A DNA stretch of 64,000 bases from Pedobacter sp. Hv1 (lineage in GTDB: Bacteria > Bacteroidota > Bacteroidia > Sphingobacteriales > Sphingobacteriaceae). The notes under the pieces are model-generated. The model saw nothing but the letters and a program-made list of their open reading frames with translations, did no database searches and was not told where the DNA came from. Shown here one piece after another: positions 45,216-55,138 of the stretch. The DNA lies in contig NZ_LLWP01000009.1 of NCBI RefSeq assembly GCF_001412215.1, positions 372,001 through 436,000 on the forward strand, in the 5' to 3' direction. The position numbers and the translations under genes are program-made. Each line of letters opens with the position of its first letter. The stretch's first letter is position 1.

Positions 45216-46091
45216 TTAGCTGCCCTTTGCCGATCTGGTCATTTGTTCAAGCATGTCCCACATTTCGTTAGGGATAGCTTCTAAACCATTCATCTGACCA
45301 GCGCCTTGTAGCCACTCGCCACCATCTATGGTAATCACTTCGCCATTGATGTAGCCTGCAAAATCGCTGATCAAGAATGCCGCTAAATTGGCCAATTCTT
45401 GATTTTCGCCTACTCGCTTTAAAGGGACACGGTTTTTGAAATCGAATTTCTCGGCCAAATCTCCAGGTAACAACCTATCCCAAGCCCCTTTGGTAGGGAA
45501 TGGGCCTGGAGCAATAGCGTTAGATCGAATGCCATATTTACCCCATTCTACTGCTAGTGACCTTGTCATGGCTAAAACACCACCTTTTGCACAAGCAGAG
45601 GGCACTACATAAGCAGAGCCTGTAAATGCGTAAGTGGTTACAATATTTAAAATACTGGCAGGTTGTTTAGCTGCAATCCAATGTTTGCCAAATGCCAGGG
45701 TACAGTTTACAGTTCCTTTTAAAACAATGTCGATAATGCTCGAAAATGCATTGGCAGATAAACGTTCCGTTGGCGAAATAAAATTGCCAGCAGCATTATT
45801 TAATAGTCCATCAACTTTTCCGAATTTTTGGATGGTTTGTGCTAAAACATTTTCTACCTGGGCATAATCTCTCACATCACATTGTACGGCTAAAACCTGT
45901 CCGCCAGTTTCTGCCGACATCTCATTTGCAGTTTTTTGAAGTACCTCTAGTTTACGGCTCGTGATGACTAAGTTGGCGCCAAGCTTTAGGAAATATGTTC
46001 CCATTGCCTTGCCCAGGCCTGTGCCGCCACCAGTTACTACAATGGTTTTGCCTTTTAACGCATCGTCTCTTAACATCGGTTGATTATACAT
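45216..46091 (-). CDS. SDR oxidoreductase, probable 2,4-dienoyl-CoA reductase
   Basis: This 291-residue NAD(P)H-dependent Rossmann protein has TGGGTGLGKAMG (about 20-31), NNAAGNF and the late motif IAPGPFPT. The segment AYVVPSACAKGGVLAMTRSL has Ser where most short-chain dehydrogenases carry the catalytic Tyr of YxxxK, while the Lys is kept. This is the arrangement of the DECR-type 2,4-dienoyl-CoA reductases, so that activity, removing double bonds during unsaturated fatty-acid oxidation, is the best guess. It lies 50 bases downstream of an isomerase-like crotonase on the same strand. Confidence 0.85.
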   Translation of the reverse strand: MYNQPMLRDDALKGKTIVVTGGGTGLGKAMGTYFLKLGANLVITSRKLEVLQKTANEMSAETGGQVLAVQCDVRDYAQVENVLAQTIQKFGKVDGLLNNAAGNFISPTERLSANAFSSIIDIVLKGTVNCTLAFGKHWIAAKQPASILNIVTTYAFTGSAYVVPSACAKGGVLAMTRSLAVEWGKYGIRSNAIAPGPFPTKGAWDRLLPGDLAEKFDFKNRVPLKRVGENQELANLAAFLISDFAGYINGEVITIDGGEWLQGAGQMNGLEAIPNEMWDMLEQMTRSAKGS

Positions 46092-46141
46092 GGTAGTTTA
46101 AATTTTAAATAAGAAAATTACAACTTAGGTTGTTTAAAATT

Positions 46142-46909
46142 TTAGGCCTTTTTTTGTTGAAGGCTATCGATAATTGTTTTTAGAATAGCTCTTGTACTTG
46201 GTGACCACCATTGTTTTAACATCACCTCTAGGTCTGCACTTTGGTCGGCGTTTGTACTTGCAATTAGCTCTCTGCGTATATTCAATTTGCTTTGCGACCA
46301 TGTATTTCTTTCGTAGGCCATATACTTTCTGGCTTTACGTTCTGCTGCGGTTAAAATACTTTCTGGGTTAACCAATTCATCAACAAGGCCAATGGCTAAG
46401 GCTTCATCAGGATTAAATAACTTACCTTCTAACAAACTTCTGGTTGCATTTGCTTTACCCAACCAGAATGCGTACAGATTAAAAATGCTATTCGGAACAA
46501 TAATTCCAACAGGTACCTCATTTAAGCCTATAATGTATTTTCCTTCGGCCATTACCCTTGCATCGCAAGCAAGAGCAATTACACAACCACCAGCGGGGCT
46601 ATGACCATTAATAGCAGCAATGAGCGGTTTTTTAAAGGAGGTAATTTTGGAAATAAAATTTAAAAATAAATCCCAAAAACTTTTGGCCTCCTGCTCATTG
46701 TAATTATAAAGCTCAATTAGATCTAAGCCAGCAGAAAAGAAATGTTCTTTACCAGTAATCATAGCACCACCAATATTTGGATCGTTGTCTATATTGGTTA
46801 ACATATCTGTTAATTCAATTACCATTTCGCGGTTTAATGAATTAGATTTTCCACGGTTAAGTGTAATAATTGCCAAGCGGTCTTTTATCGTAACTTCGAT
46901 CGTTTTCAT
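46142..46909 (-). CDS. Enoyl-CoA hydratase/isomerase family, likely Delta3,Delta2-enoyl-CoA isomerase
   Basis: This 255-residue crotonase-fold protein has the oxyanion-hole motifs FFSAGLDLIE and NGHSPAGGCVIALACD. The catalytic-region sequence YIIGLNEVPVGIIVP contains one Glu (of NEVPVG) and resembles the mitochondrial ECI1 isomerase more than enoyl-CoA hydratases, which carry two catalytic Glu. It would move a cis-3 double bond to trans-2 in fatty-acid oxidation, in partnership with the reductase encoded just downstream. Confidence 0.82.
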   Translation of the reverse strand: MKTIEVTIKDRLAIITLNRGKSNSLNREMVIELTDMLTNIDNDPNIGGAMITGKEHFFSAGLDLIELYNYNEQEAKSFWDLFLNFISKITSFKKPLIAAINGHSPAGGCVIALACDARVMAEGKYIIGLNEVPVGIIVPNSIFNLYAFWLGKANATRSLLEGKLFNPDEALAIGLVDELVNPESILTAAERKARKYMAYERNTWSQSKLNIRRELIASTNADQSADLEVMLKQWWSPSTRAILKTIIDSLQQKKA

Positions 46910-47021
46910 AATTGTTATTTTACTTCGTAAGTATAAACCTTTCGAGCCAAATTACCAAGATTATTGATAGCTTGTATAGTTATGATGTAATTTCTCTTTT
47001 TATGTCACCAGAGTTCTGGGG

Positions 47022-49769
47022 TCAATTAATTTTGTAGGTAAATACTTTTCTAGCCAGGTTACCAACAGCATCAATACCCTCAATTACAATTCTATAGTTT
47101 CCAACCTGATCGGTGTTAAAATAATCGAGCTGTATTTTTCCATTAACATCAGAAATCAAATGTGGGTCCCAAAAAACGGTGGTTCTTAAATCTGGTTTGT
47201 TATCTGGTTTAACATCATATTTTGGCGAGTAGAACTGTCTGTTTACATAAAATCCTTTTGGTGCATAGCTTAACATACCCGGTGCATAACGGTTAAAATC
47301 GCTTCTTCCTTTTCCGGTTTTTGTGGTAATTACAATTACACCATTACTTGTGCCATAAGCAGCAGTGGTGCCAACAGATTTTAAAATTTCAACGCTTTCA
47401 ATATCCAATAACGTAATGTCATCAATAGAAGCACTGGGAGACTTATCTTCTGGCAATTTTTCCTCACCAAGATTCAGATTTACGCCATCAACAATAACCA
47501 TCATTGGTTGTGGAGCATTAACGGTCAGCGGCAATGTCATTCCGGGATTATTCTTTGTTAAATAAAAAGCACCATTATATAACTGAATACCAGCAACCCT
47601 ACCTTGCAAAAAATGGGTTAGGGAAGGGGTCTTCTCAAGTTCGTCTGCAGAAAACACAGCGTCTGCATTGCCGCCGCCATTCAAGTTGGAAGAATTGGGT
47701 GCTTTGTTCACTTTTTTAACTACCTCAACCTGTTTGAGCATATTTGTACGGCTAAGAAAACCCTTATTGGATTGCTCCTCAAAGAAATCGTTGCTTTTTA
47801 TGAGGTACTCTTTAATGGCCACATTGATGTTGGGCTCTATATCTCCAAAGTTTTTATTGATGGTAATGGCCTGTGGTAGGGCATCGTCCATCTTAATCCT
47901 CACATTCTTATTGTCCTTGCTGGTTACCGCTTTTATGGTAAACCTGGTGCTGTCCTTGAAAGCGATCTTGTCAAAGTCAAAACGCCCGTTGGCATCGGTA
48001 AGGGTATCGGTAGCAAAAATGCCACTAGAAGAAGAAAAAAGAGAGACCTTGCCCTTTACAACTGGTTTTCCACCATTGGTAATGGTGCCACTCACCTTCA
48101 TGCTCTTTTCTGCAGGGAAATTAATAGCTGGCAACTGGGCATTGTCAATTGCTTTCCAGTCTATTTTACGCCAACCTTGGGTAAGCAGTAAATTATCTAA
48201 AGCCGCTCTGGCCTTAACATCATTGTTCAGGAAGTAGTAGTTAGGTTTTTCTACATAGCCTACCAGATCTGAAGTTAATAAAAGCCCTGTTAAGATATTG
48301 CTCTCGTTCTCTGGATCGGGAGTAACTACAGATGCATTGGTAACCGATACGGAGAAACTACCTTGTAGGGGCTTGGCCTGATTGGAAGCCAATAGTGTTA
48401 AAGCTGCCTTTTCCCTTTTGCCATAACTGGGCTTGAGGTGCTGTATTTCGAGTGCTATTTTATCGTTTACATTGTTTACAAAAGTTAAACGTTCGGCAAC
48501 AGGGATGTTTTCTGGCGAGAAGAGGGTCAACTGTATAATGCCCGATGGAAGTTCGTTTTTAGGGATGGTTACCGCTGCAATCTGTTTGCCGGTAGGTACC
48601 TTGGTGGTAAAATAGACATTGCCATTGTGCTGTGCCACCAGGTTAAGTTCGCCCTTGTTCAGCAGGTCGGCAGTTAGCAATACCTTAATGCCCATCTTAA
48701 GGCTATCGGCATTGTTTACAGTTAACAGGTATCCACTCTTCTCCAGTTTAGGGAGCTGGATTGTTTTTTCAGTACCATCGACCATTTTTACCTTGGCACT
48801 GTATGTTTTTGTGGCTGCAGGGGTTAAAGAAAAAGAGCCCATGCCCAAATGGGTGGTTTCGAAAGCTAGTACCTCAGCCCCATCGTTGTCTATAATGGTT
48901 CCACTTACGTTTTCTCCAAGGCCGTTAGAGTTGACCACTTTGATGGCAATCTTAGCGGGCAGATCGGCAATGAGCGACCCACTTTCTGGGAAGAACTGTA
49001 CATCAATTGCCTTAGCCGTTGTTTTGATGGGGATGAACTTGGTGATCTTTTGTCCATCGACCAAAATTGAGGCAATGATCCTTCCAGATTTAACTAAACT
49101 TGGCTGGGTGTTTAAAAAAGCAATATTGATCTCTCCGTTGGCATTGGTTAGCCCCTTGCCCTTAAAAACATTCTTATCGTTTAGCTCAACATTGTAGCCA
49201 ATCTCTGTATTGGCAAAGGCTTTTCCATTTTTATCGCTGAACAGGATTTTACTGTTCACTTTTTCTACATTGTTCTCAGTGGTATACTGATAACTGGTTT
49301 GGGTAAATACCTTGTTGGTTAGGGCATTGCCAATTTTAATGGTCTTATCAAAGAAAAAATCTGGACCGGCATTGCGCATGTACTGGGTATAGGCCCTGAT
49401 GCGATAGTTTCCCTCACTTAGCGAATCTGGCAGTTTAAAATCGCCCCAGGTAATACCTGCCTGCATGGGTAGTTTGAGCTGTTTCTGTAATGAATCCCTA
49501 TCGTTAATGAGCTCTACATATAAAATGTTACTTGTAGTAGTTGGCTCTGAGGTTCTACTGTCTACCACATAGGCCTTGAACCAGATGTTATCTCCAATGC
49601 CATAATAGGGCTTGTCTAAATGGAGGTATACTTTTTCCTGAGGATACTTTTTGGTGTATTCGGCCAGCTTTTTAAGCAAGGCCGTAAATGGGTCATCATC
49701 TGTTACAAAAGCGGATAGAGAGATGCTGCTAATTAAGCTAAAAATAAGGATGGCAAGTTTTTTACGCAT
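47022..49769 (-). CDS. Macroglobulin-like/TonB-plug protein, copy 3 of tandem triplet
   Basis: This 915-residue exported protein has a signal peptide (cut near LSAFV). The N-terminal motif KVYLHLDKPYYGIGDNIWF matches the first macroglobulin (MG) domain of alpha-2-macroglobulin-like proteins, and further beta domains extend to about residue 600. A CarboxypepD_reg-like domain (about 570-640), a TonB-receptor plug (about 700-830; DIESVEILKSVGTTAAYG, NGVIVITTKTG) and a C-terminal MG-type domain (TVFWDPHLISD, YFNTDQVGNYRIVIEG) follow. There is no barrel and I see no Cys, so no thioester. It is last of three and the most divergent copy. Role unknown. Confidence 0.85.
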   Translation of the reverse strand: MRKKLAILIFSLISSISLSAFVTDDDPFTALLKKLAEYTKKYPQEKVYLHLDKPYYGIGDNIWFKAYVVDSRTSEPTTTSNILYVELINDRDSLQKQLKLPMQAGITWGDFKLPDSLSEGNYRIRAYTQYMRNAGPDFFFDKTIKIGNALTNKVFTQTSYQYTTENNVEKVNSKILFSDKNGKAFANTEIGYNVELNDKNVFKGKGLTNANGEINIAFLNTQPSLVKSGRIIASILVDGQKITKFIPIKTTAKAIDVQFFPESGSLIADLPAKIAIKVVNSNGLGENVSGTIIDNDGAEVLAFETTHLGMGSFSLTPAATKTYSAKVKMVDGTEKTIQLPKLEKSGYLLTVNNADSLKMGIKVLLTADLLNKGELNLVAQHNGNVYFTTKVPTGKQIAAVTIPKNELPSGIIQLTLFSPENIPVAERLTFVNNVNDKIALEIQHLKPSYGKREKAALTLLASNQAKPLQGSFSVSVTNASVVTPDPENESNILTGLLLTSDLVGYVEKPNYYFLNNDVKARAALDNLLLTQGWRKIDWKAIDNAQLPAINFPAEKSMKVSGTITNGGKPVVKGKVSLFSSSSGIFATDTLTDANGRFDFDKIAFKDSTRFTIKAVTSKDNKNVRIKMDDALPQAITINKNFGDIEPNINVAIKEYLIKSNDFFEEQSNKGFLSRTNMLKQVEVVKKVNKAPNSSNLNGGGNADAVFSADELEKTPSLTHFLQGRVAGIQLYNGAFYLTKNNPGMTLPLTVNAPQPMMVIVDGVNLNLGEEKLPEDKSPSASIDDITLLDIESVEILKSVGTTAAYGTSNGVIVITTKTGKGRSDFNRYAPGMLSYAPKGFYVNRQFYSPKYDVKPDNKPDLRTTVFWDPHLISDVNGKIQLDYFNTDQVGNYRIVIEGIDAVGNLARKVFTYKIN

Positions 49770-49770
49770 A

Positions 49771-52449
49771 TCAATTTACTTGGTAAGTATAAACTCTTCT
49801 TGCCAAATTACCAGCAACATCAATTCCTTCTATCACTATTCTATAAGTACCCGGTTGGTCTGTGTTGTAATAGGTTAATGTGGCTTTCCCTTCAATATTC
49901 GAAACCAGATGTGGATTCCAATAAACAGTGGTTCTTAGATCGGGTTTAGGATCTGGGTTTGCATCATATTTTGGTGAATAGAATTCACGATTGACATAAA
50001 ATCCTTTTGGCGAATAAGTTACAATGCCAGGGGCATACCTATTATAATCGCTAGTACCAGCCCCACGTTTAGTTGTGATGACCAACACACCACCTGCACC
50101 TGCAGAACCGTATATTGCAGTGTTCCCAATATTTTTTAAAACCTCAACAGTTTCTATATCTTGTACCACTATATCATCAAGCATAAAATCATCACTCATG
50201 GTCATCCCATCTAAATTAATGCTCATTGGTCGTGCCCCCGATCTTAAATAGGCCTTGCCATTGCGTACGGTAATGCCCGCAAGTCTGCCAGATAGATATT
50301 GCGATAATGAGAAGGAGTTTTGCAAGTCTTTGGCCGTAATTACGGCATCAGCATTACCAGCGCCATTTAGATTTTGCGAATTTGGTGCCGACACTTTCTG
50401 CTCTACAACTTTGATTTCTTTGAGCATAATGGTACGGTTCATTAAACCCATTTTATATTGCTCATCAAAGTAGCTGTTGCTCTGGTTTAAATAAGGCATC
50501 AATACCTCGTTTACATTGATTTCTACATCGCCGGTATTTTTATTAGGTGTTACTACTTGCCCCGGAACGATATCAAGATCTATTTGTACATTTTTATTGT
50601 TCTTATCTGTTCTGGCTTGTACAACAAATCGGGTACTATCTCTAAAAGAAATATCGTCAAAGCTAAATTCACCTTTGGCATTGCTCAAAGTGTCGGTTGT
50701 AAAAAAGCCTCCAGAAGTTGAAAAGAGCATCACTTTACCATTAACAACAGGTTTGCCACCTTTGGTAATTTTTCCACTTATCTTCATTGTTTTTTCTGGC
50801 TGGTAAGCAAGAAAAGGCATTTGATTATCATTAATTAGCTTCCAATTAATTTTACGCCAACCTTGGGTAAGCATCAAATTGTCTAATGCGGTTTGTGTTT
50901 TTAAATCATGATTTAAGAAATAATAATTGGGCTTTTCTACATAACCAACCAAATCTGCTGTCAACAAGAGTCTGGTTAGAATATTGCTTTCGTTTTCTAG
51001 ATCAGGAGTAACTGCCGATGTATTGGTTACTGCAACAGAGAAACTACCCTGCAAAGGTTTATTGTTATTTGTAGCAATAAAATTTAAATCTACTTTACCT
51101 CTTTTAGTATAGCTCGATTGTAGATTTTGAGCATCTAACTTAATTTGATCGCTATTGTTTGCTATAAATATAATTCGCTCACTTATCGGAACATTGTCTG
51201 CATTGAAGAGTGTAAATTGGGTAATGCCAGAAATGAATTCCTTTTTGGGCATAGAGAGCAAAGCAATTTGTTTGGTGGTAGGTATTGTACTTGAGAAATA
51301 AACACCACCATTGTGTTGGGCTACCAATTTCAGCTCGCCTTTGTTCAATAGATCAGCAGTTAACATTACTTTTACAGCTACTTTAGCACTATCATTATTG
51401 TTAATAGAGAGTGCATAACCACTTTTTTCTACTTTGGGTAGTGGGATAGTTTTTTCGCTTCCATTGGCAAACTTTACTTTGGCCGAATAGGTTTTGCCAG
51501 CAACCGGGCTCAAGAAGAGCGATCCCATTCCTAGATGGGTAGTCTCAAACGTTAAAACTTCTGAACCATCATTGTCTATCACTTGGCCACTGATGTTTTC
51601 GCCTAAACCAATTGCATTAATTGCTTTGATCCCAATTTTACTTGGTAATCCTTCTACAAGCGTACCACCCTCCGGAAAAAACTGAACATCTACAGCAGTG
51701 GAAGTAGTTTTAATAGGAATGCTTTTCACAATTTTTTGCTTATCAACCATAATAGAGGCAATTATTTTACCCGATTTACCTGCTTGGTTATTGTTGATAT
51801 GGATGACAACTTCTCCATTGCCATTGGTGAGCTCTTTACCCCTAGCAACAATTTTATTGCCGATCAAAGCTTCATAAATCACTTGCGTATTTGCATAAGG
51901 ACTGCCTTTCTTATCGGTAAATTGAATGGTGCTGCTTACTTTGTCGGTATTGCCTTCGGTACTTAATACATTTGTTGTTTTGGTAAATACTTCGTTGGCC
52001 CAAGCGTTGCCAATTTTGATGGTTTTGTCGAAAAAGAAATCAGGCCCAGCATTTCTCATCCATTGGGTATAAGCCCTGATCCTGTAATTTCCATCTGCTA
52101 AGGTATCGGCAAGCTTAAAGTCGCCCCAGGTAATTCCACTTTCCATGGGCAGTTTAAGCTGTTTGGTAATAGAGTCTCTTTCATTGATCAACTCTACATA
52201 AAGAATATTACTCAACGTAGATGGTGCTGATGTTTTGCCATCAATTACATAGGCCTTGAACCAAATGTTATCACCTACAGCATAATAGGGTTTATCTAAA
52301 TGGAGATATACCTTTTCTTGAGGATATTTTTTGGTAAACTCTTCCAGCTTTTTCAGCAAAGTTGCCAAAGGATCGTCTGCTGCAACAAAAGCAGAAAAAC
52401 TGATGAGAGCGAGAAAGCTGAAGAAAAGAAAAATTATTTTTTTGTTCAT
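49771..52449 (-). CDS. Macroglobulin-like/TonB-plug protein, copy 2 of tandem triplet
   Basis: The start is the ATG at 52449, giving the signal peptide MNKKIIFLFFSFLALISFSA and 892 residues; reading further upstream enters the previous gene. The plan is the same as its neighbours: MG domain starting HLDKPYYAVGDNIWFKAY, CarboxypepD_reg-like domain, plug (ADAVITAKDLQNSFSLSQYL, DIETVEVLKNIGNTAIYG, GGVLVITTKRG) and the C-terminal domain TVYWNPHLVSN. It is closest to the upstream copy, for example in the Thr/Asn-rich middle (VTPDLENESNILTRLLL). It lies one base from each neighbour, so the three are one transcript. Confidence 0.85.
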   Translation of the reverse strand: MNKKIIFLFFSFLALISFSAFVAADDPLATLLKKLEEFTKKYPQEKVYLHLDKPYYAVGDNIWFKAYVIDGKTSAPSTLSNILYVELINERDSITKQLKLPMESGITWGDFKLADTLADGNYRIRAYTQWMRNAGPDFFFDKTIKIGNAWANEVFTKTTNVLSTEGNTDKVSSTIQFTDKKGSPYANTQVIYEALIGNKIVARGKELTNGNGEVVIHINNNQAGKSGKIIASIMVDKQKIVKSIPIKTTSTAVDVQFFPEGGTLVEGLPSKIGIKAINAIGLGENISGQVIDNDGSEVLTFETTHLGMGSLFLSPVAGKTYSAKVKFANGSEKTIPLPKVEKSGYALSINNNDSAKVAVKVMLTADLLNKGELKLVAQHNGGVYFSSTIPTTKQIALLSMPKKEFISGITQFTLFNADNVPISERIIFIANNSDQIKLDAQNLQSSYTKRGKVDLNFIATNNNKPLQGSFSVAVTNTSAVTPDLENESNILTRLLLTADLVGYVEKPNYYFLNHDLKTQTALDNLMLTQGWRKINWKLINDNQMPFLAYQPEKTMKISGKITKGGKPVVNGKVMLFSTSGGFFTTDTLSNAKGEFSFDDISFRDSTRFVVQARTDKNNKNVQIDLDIVPGQVVTPNKNTGDVEINVNEVLMPYLNQSNSYFDEQYKMGLMNRTIMLKEIKVVEQKVSAPNSQNLNGAGNADAVITAKDLQNSFSLSQYLSGRLAGITVRNGKAYLRSGARPMSINLDGMTMSDDFMLDDIVVQDIETVEVLKNIGNTAIYGSAGAGGVLVITTKRGAGTSDYNRYAPGIVTYSPKGFYVNREFYSPKYDANPDPKPDLRTTVYWNPHLVSNIEGKATLTYYNTDQPGTYRIVIEGIDVAGNLARRVYTYQVN

Positions 52450-52450
52450 A

Positions 52451-55135
52451 TTAGTTAACTTGATACGTGTAGACCTTTCTGGCCAGATTACCATCCATGT
52501 CAATTCCTTCTATTACCACCCTGTAGGTGCCTATTTGATCTGCATTGAAATAATTAAAAGCTAATTTGCCGGTACTGCTATCAGAAATCAGGTTTGGGTT
52601 CCAATATACGGTTGTTCTCAGGTCGGGCTTGTCACTAGGTTCTACATCGTATTTCGGAGAGTAGAACTGCCGCTCTGCGTAAAGGCCCTTTGGTTCAAAG
52701 GTTACTATGCCAGGGGTATATCTATGGTAAATTCTTGTGCCAGCTGCTCCTTTAGTGGTAATGACCAAAACGCCATTACCTCCGTCAAAACCATACATGG
52801 CGGTATACCATTCATATCTTAAAACCTCAACGCTTTCTATATCACTATCAATTAGCTCGCTCAATTTAAAATCATGAGACATCTTACTCCCATCCAAAAA
52901 AACGCTCATAGGTCCAGCCTTCAAATAAGCTTGCCCCCCCCTAAGGGTAACACCTGGAAGCCTACGGGCACCAATATATTGAGCTAAAGAATAGGCAGTT
53001 TTCAGTTGTTTGGCCGTAAGGACATAATCTGCATTTCCAGGGCCATTCAGGTTCTTAGATCCAGGGGCTATGTTTTTCTTTTCTATTACTTTGATCTCGT
53101 CGAGCATAATGGTTCGGTCCTTGAGTCCTTTTTTGTGCTGTTCCTCAAAATAATCATTGCTCTGGTTCAGGTAGGGCATCATGGTTTCCTGAACATTTAC
53201 CACTACATCGCCTGTATTTTCGTTCGGGGTTACCGCCTGTCCAGGAACCAAATCGAGGTCTATCTGTATATTTTTTTTGCCTTTTTCGGTTCTGGCCTGT
53301 ACCACAAATTTGGCACTATCTGTAAATATAATTTGGTCAAAGTTGAATTCTCCCTTGGCATTGCTCAAGGTGTCAATTGCAAAAAGGCCATCAGATGCCG
53401 AGAAAAGCGCAACTTTTCCATTAGCCACAGGTTCTCCACCTCTGGTAATTCTACCACTGATCTTTACCGTCTTTTCTGGCTGAAAGGAAATAACAGGTTC
53501 TTGGTTATCATCAACCAGTTTCCAATTGATTTTGCGCCAGCCCTGAGTTAGCATCAGGTTGTCTAGTGCGGTCTGGGTTTTAGAATCGTTAGCTAAAAAA
53601 TAATAATTGGGTTTTTCTACATAACCAACCAGATCACCAGTTAATAAAAGTCTGGTTAAAATATTGCTTTCGTTTTCTAGGTCTGGTGTTACCGTAGCTG
53701 TATTAGTTACCGCAACAGAAAAACTTCCCTGTATGGGTTTGTTGTTGTTGGTGGCGGTAAGGGCAAGGTCAACTTTTCCCTTTTTAAGATAACTTGAGTT
53801 GAGCTGCTGTACCTCTAGATTGATTTTGTTGTTGCTATTGTCTATAAATACAATGCGTTCGCTTACCGGAATGTTAGCTGGAGAAAAAAGGGTAAACTGG
53901 GTAATGCCCGATAGCAATGCACTTTTAGCTACCGCTACCGATACCACTTGTTTAGAGGTAGGTACAGTACTTGAAAAATAAACTACTCCATTGTGCTGGG
54001 CAACCAACTTGAGTTCTCCATTATTGAGCAGGTCTGCGCTTAGCATTACCTTTACGGCCACCTTGGCTGTATCTGTATTATTGATAGAGAGCGCATAGCC
54101 ACTTTTTTCTATTTTAGGTAGAGTGAAGGTTTTCTCGGTGCCATTGGCAAACTTTACCTTGGCCATATAGGTCTTTCCAGCAGTTGGGCTCAAGAGAAAT
54201 GAACCCATTCCTAGATGAGTGGTCTCGAACTTTAAAATTTCAGCACCGTCACTATCAACAACGGTTCCGCTAATATCTTCGCCCATACCCACGGTATTGA
54301 TTGCTTTTAACCCAATTTTTGTTGGTAAGCCCTCTATTAGCGATCCCCCCTCTGGAAAGAACTGTACATCTACACTGTTTGATGTAGTTTTAAGAGGAAT
54401 GCGTTTTACAATTTTCTGTTTGTTTACGGTAATGGCTGCAATGATTTTACCTGATTTACCTAGCTGGTTATTATTGGTATTAATGATCAGTTCTCCATTG
54501 CCATTGGTTATTCCTTTACCCTTGGTAATGGTTTTATTGTTGGCCTGTGCCTGGTAGTTTACTGCAGCATTGGCATAGGGGTTACCTTGTTTATCGGTAA
54601 ATTTAATGGTGCTGGTTATTTTATTGTTACCTCCTTCGGTGCTTAAAAGGTTTGTTGCCTTAACAAATACTTCGTTGTTCCAAGAGCTTCCAATCTTTAC
54701 CGTCTTGTCAAAAAAGAATTCTGTTCCAGCATTCCTCATCCATTGAGTGTAAGCCCTTATTCTGTAATTGCCCTCGCTCAGGGTGTCTGCTAGCTTAAAG
54801 TCGCCCCAAGAGATGCCTGCTTCTACCGATAGTTTAATCTGTTTGGCAATGGAGTCCCTATCATTGATCAGTTCTACATAAAGGATATTGCTAATGGCGG
54901 TGGGTTCTGATGTTCGACTGTCTACAATGTAAGCTTTGAACCAGATATCGTCACCTGCAGCATAATAAGGTTTGTCTAAGTGGAGGTGTACCTTTTCTTG
55001 AGGATATTTTTTGGTATACTCTTCCAGTTTTTTGAGCAAGGCTGCCAAAGGATCATTGTCAGTTATAAATGCCGAAAGACTAAAAAAAGCAAGAAATGCA
55101 ACGGATAAAATGACTAAGTTCCTTTTCATTACCAA
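52451..55135 (-). CDS. Macroglobulin-like/TonB-plug protein, copy 1 of tandem triplet
   Basis: This 894-residue exported protein is first in the triplet. The signal peptide (MVMKRNLVILSVAFLAFFSL) leads to the shared MG domain (KVHLHLDKPYYAAGDDIWF), a CarboxypepD_reg-like domain, a plug and the C-terminal domain TVYWNPNLISD. Its plug is atypical: an insertion reading GARRLPGVTLRGG, and SVEVLRYEWYTAMYG where the others have LKxxGxTAxYG. A hairpin that may end dcd transcription lies between its ATG and the dcd gene. Confidence 0.85.
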   Translation of the reverse strand: MVMKRNLVILSVAFLAFFSLSAFITDNDPLAALLKKLEEYTKKYPQEKVHLHLDKPYYAAGDDIWFKAYIVDSRTSEPTAISNILYVELINDRDSIAKQIKLSVEAGISWGDFKLADTLSEGNYRIRAYTQWMRNAGTEFFFDKTVKIGSSWNNEVFVKATNLLSTEGGNNKITSTIKFTDKQGNPYANAAVNYQAQANNKTITKGKGITNGNGELIINTNNNQLGKSGKIIAAITVNKQKIVKRIPLKTTSNSVDVQFFPEGGSLIEGLPTKIGLKAINTVGMGEDISGTVVDSDGAEILKFETTHLGMGSFLLSPTAGKTYMAKVKFANGTEKTFTLPKIEKSGYALSINNTDTAKVAVKVMLSADLLNNGELKLVAQHNGVVYFSSTVPTSKQVVSVAVAKSALLSGITQFTLFSPANIPVSERIVFIDNSNNKINLEVQQLNSSYLKKGKVDLALTATNNNKPIQGSFSVAVTNTATVTPDLENESNILTRLLLTGDLVGYVEKPNYYFLANDSKTQTALDNLMLTQGWRKINWKLVDDNQEPVISFQPEKTVKISGRITRGGEPVANGKVALFSASDGLFAIDTLSNAKGEFNFDQIIFTDSAKFVVQARTEKGKKNIQIDLDLVPGQAVTPNENTGDVVVNVQETMMPYLNQSNDYFEEQHKKGLKDRTIMLDEIKVIEKKNIAPGSKNLNGPGNADYVLTAKQLKTAYSLAQYIGARRLPGVTLRGGQAYLKAGPMSVFLDGSKMSHDFKLSELIDSDIESVEVLRYEWYTAMYGFDGGNGVLVITTKGAAGTRIYHRYTPGIVTFEPKGLYAERQFYSPKYDVEPSDKPDLRTTVYWNPNLISDSSTGKLAFNYFNADQIGTYRVVIEGIDMDGNLARKVYTYQVN

Positions 55136-55138
55136 ATA

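Noticed and set aside
47668..48237. Long antisense frame (189 codons) inside a macroglobulin/plug gene
   Set aside because: It mirrors the codon pattern of the minus-strand gene and has no recognisable domain. The same applies to 48619-49197.
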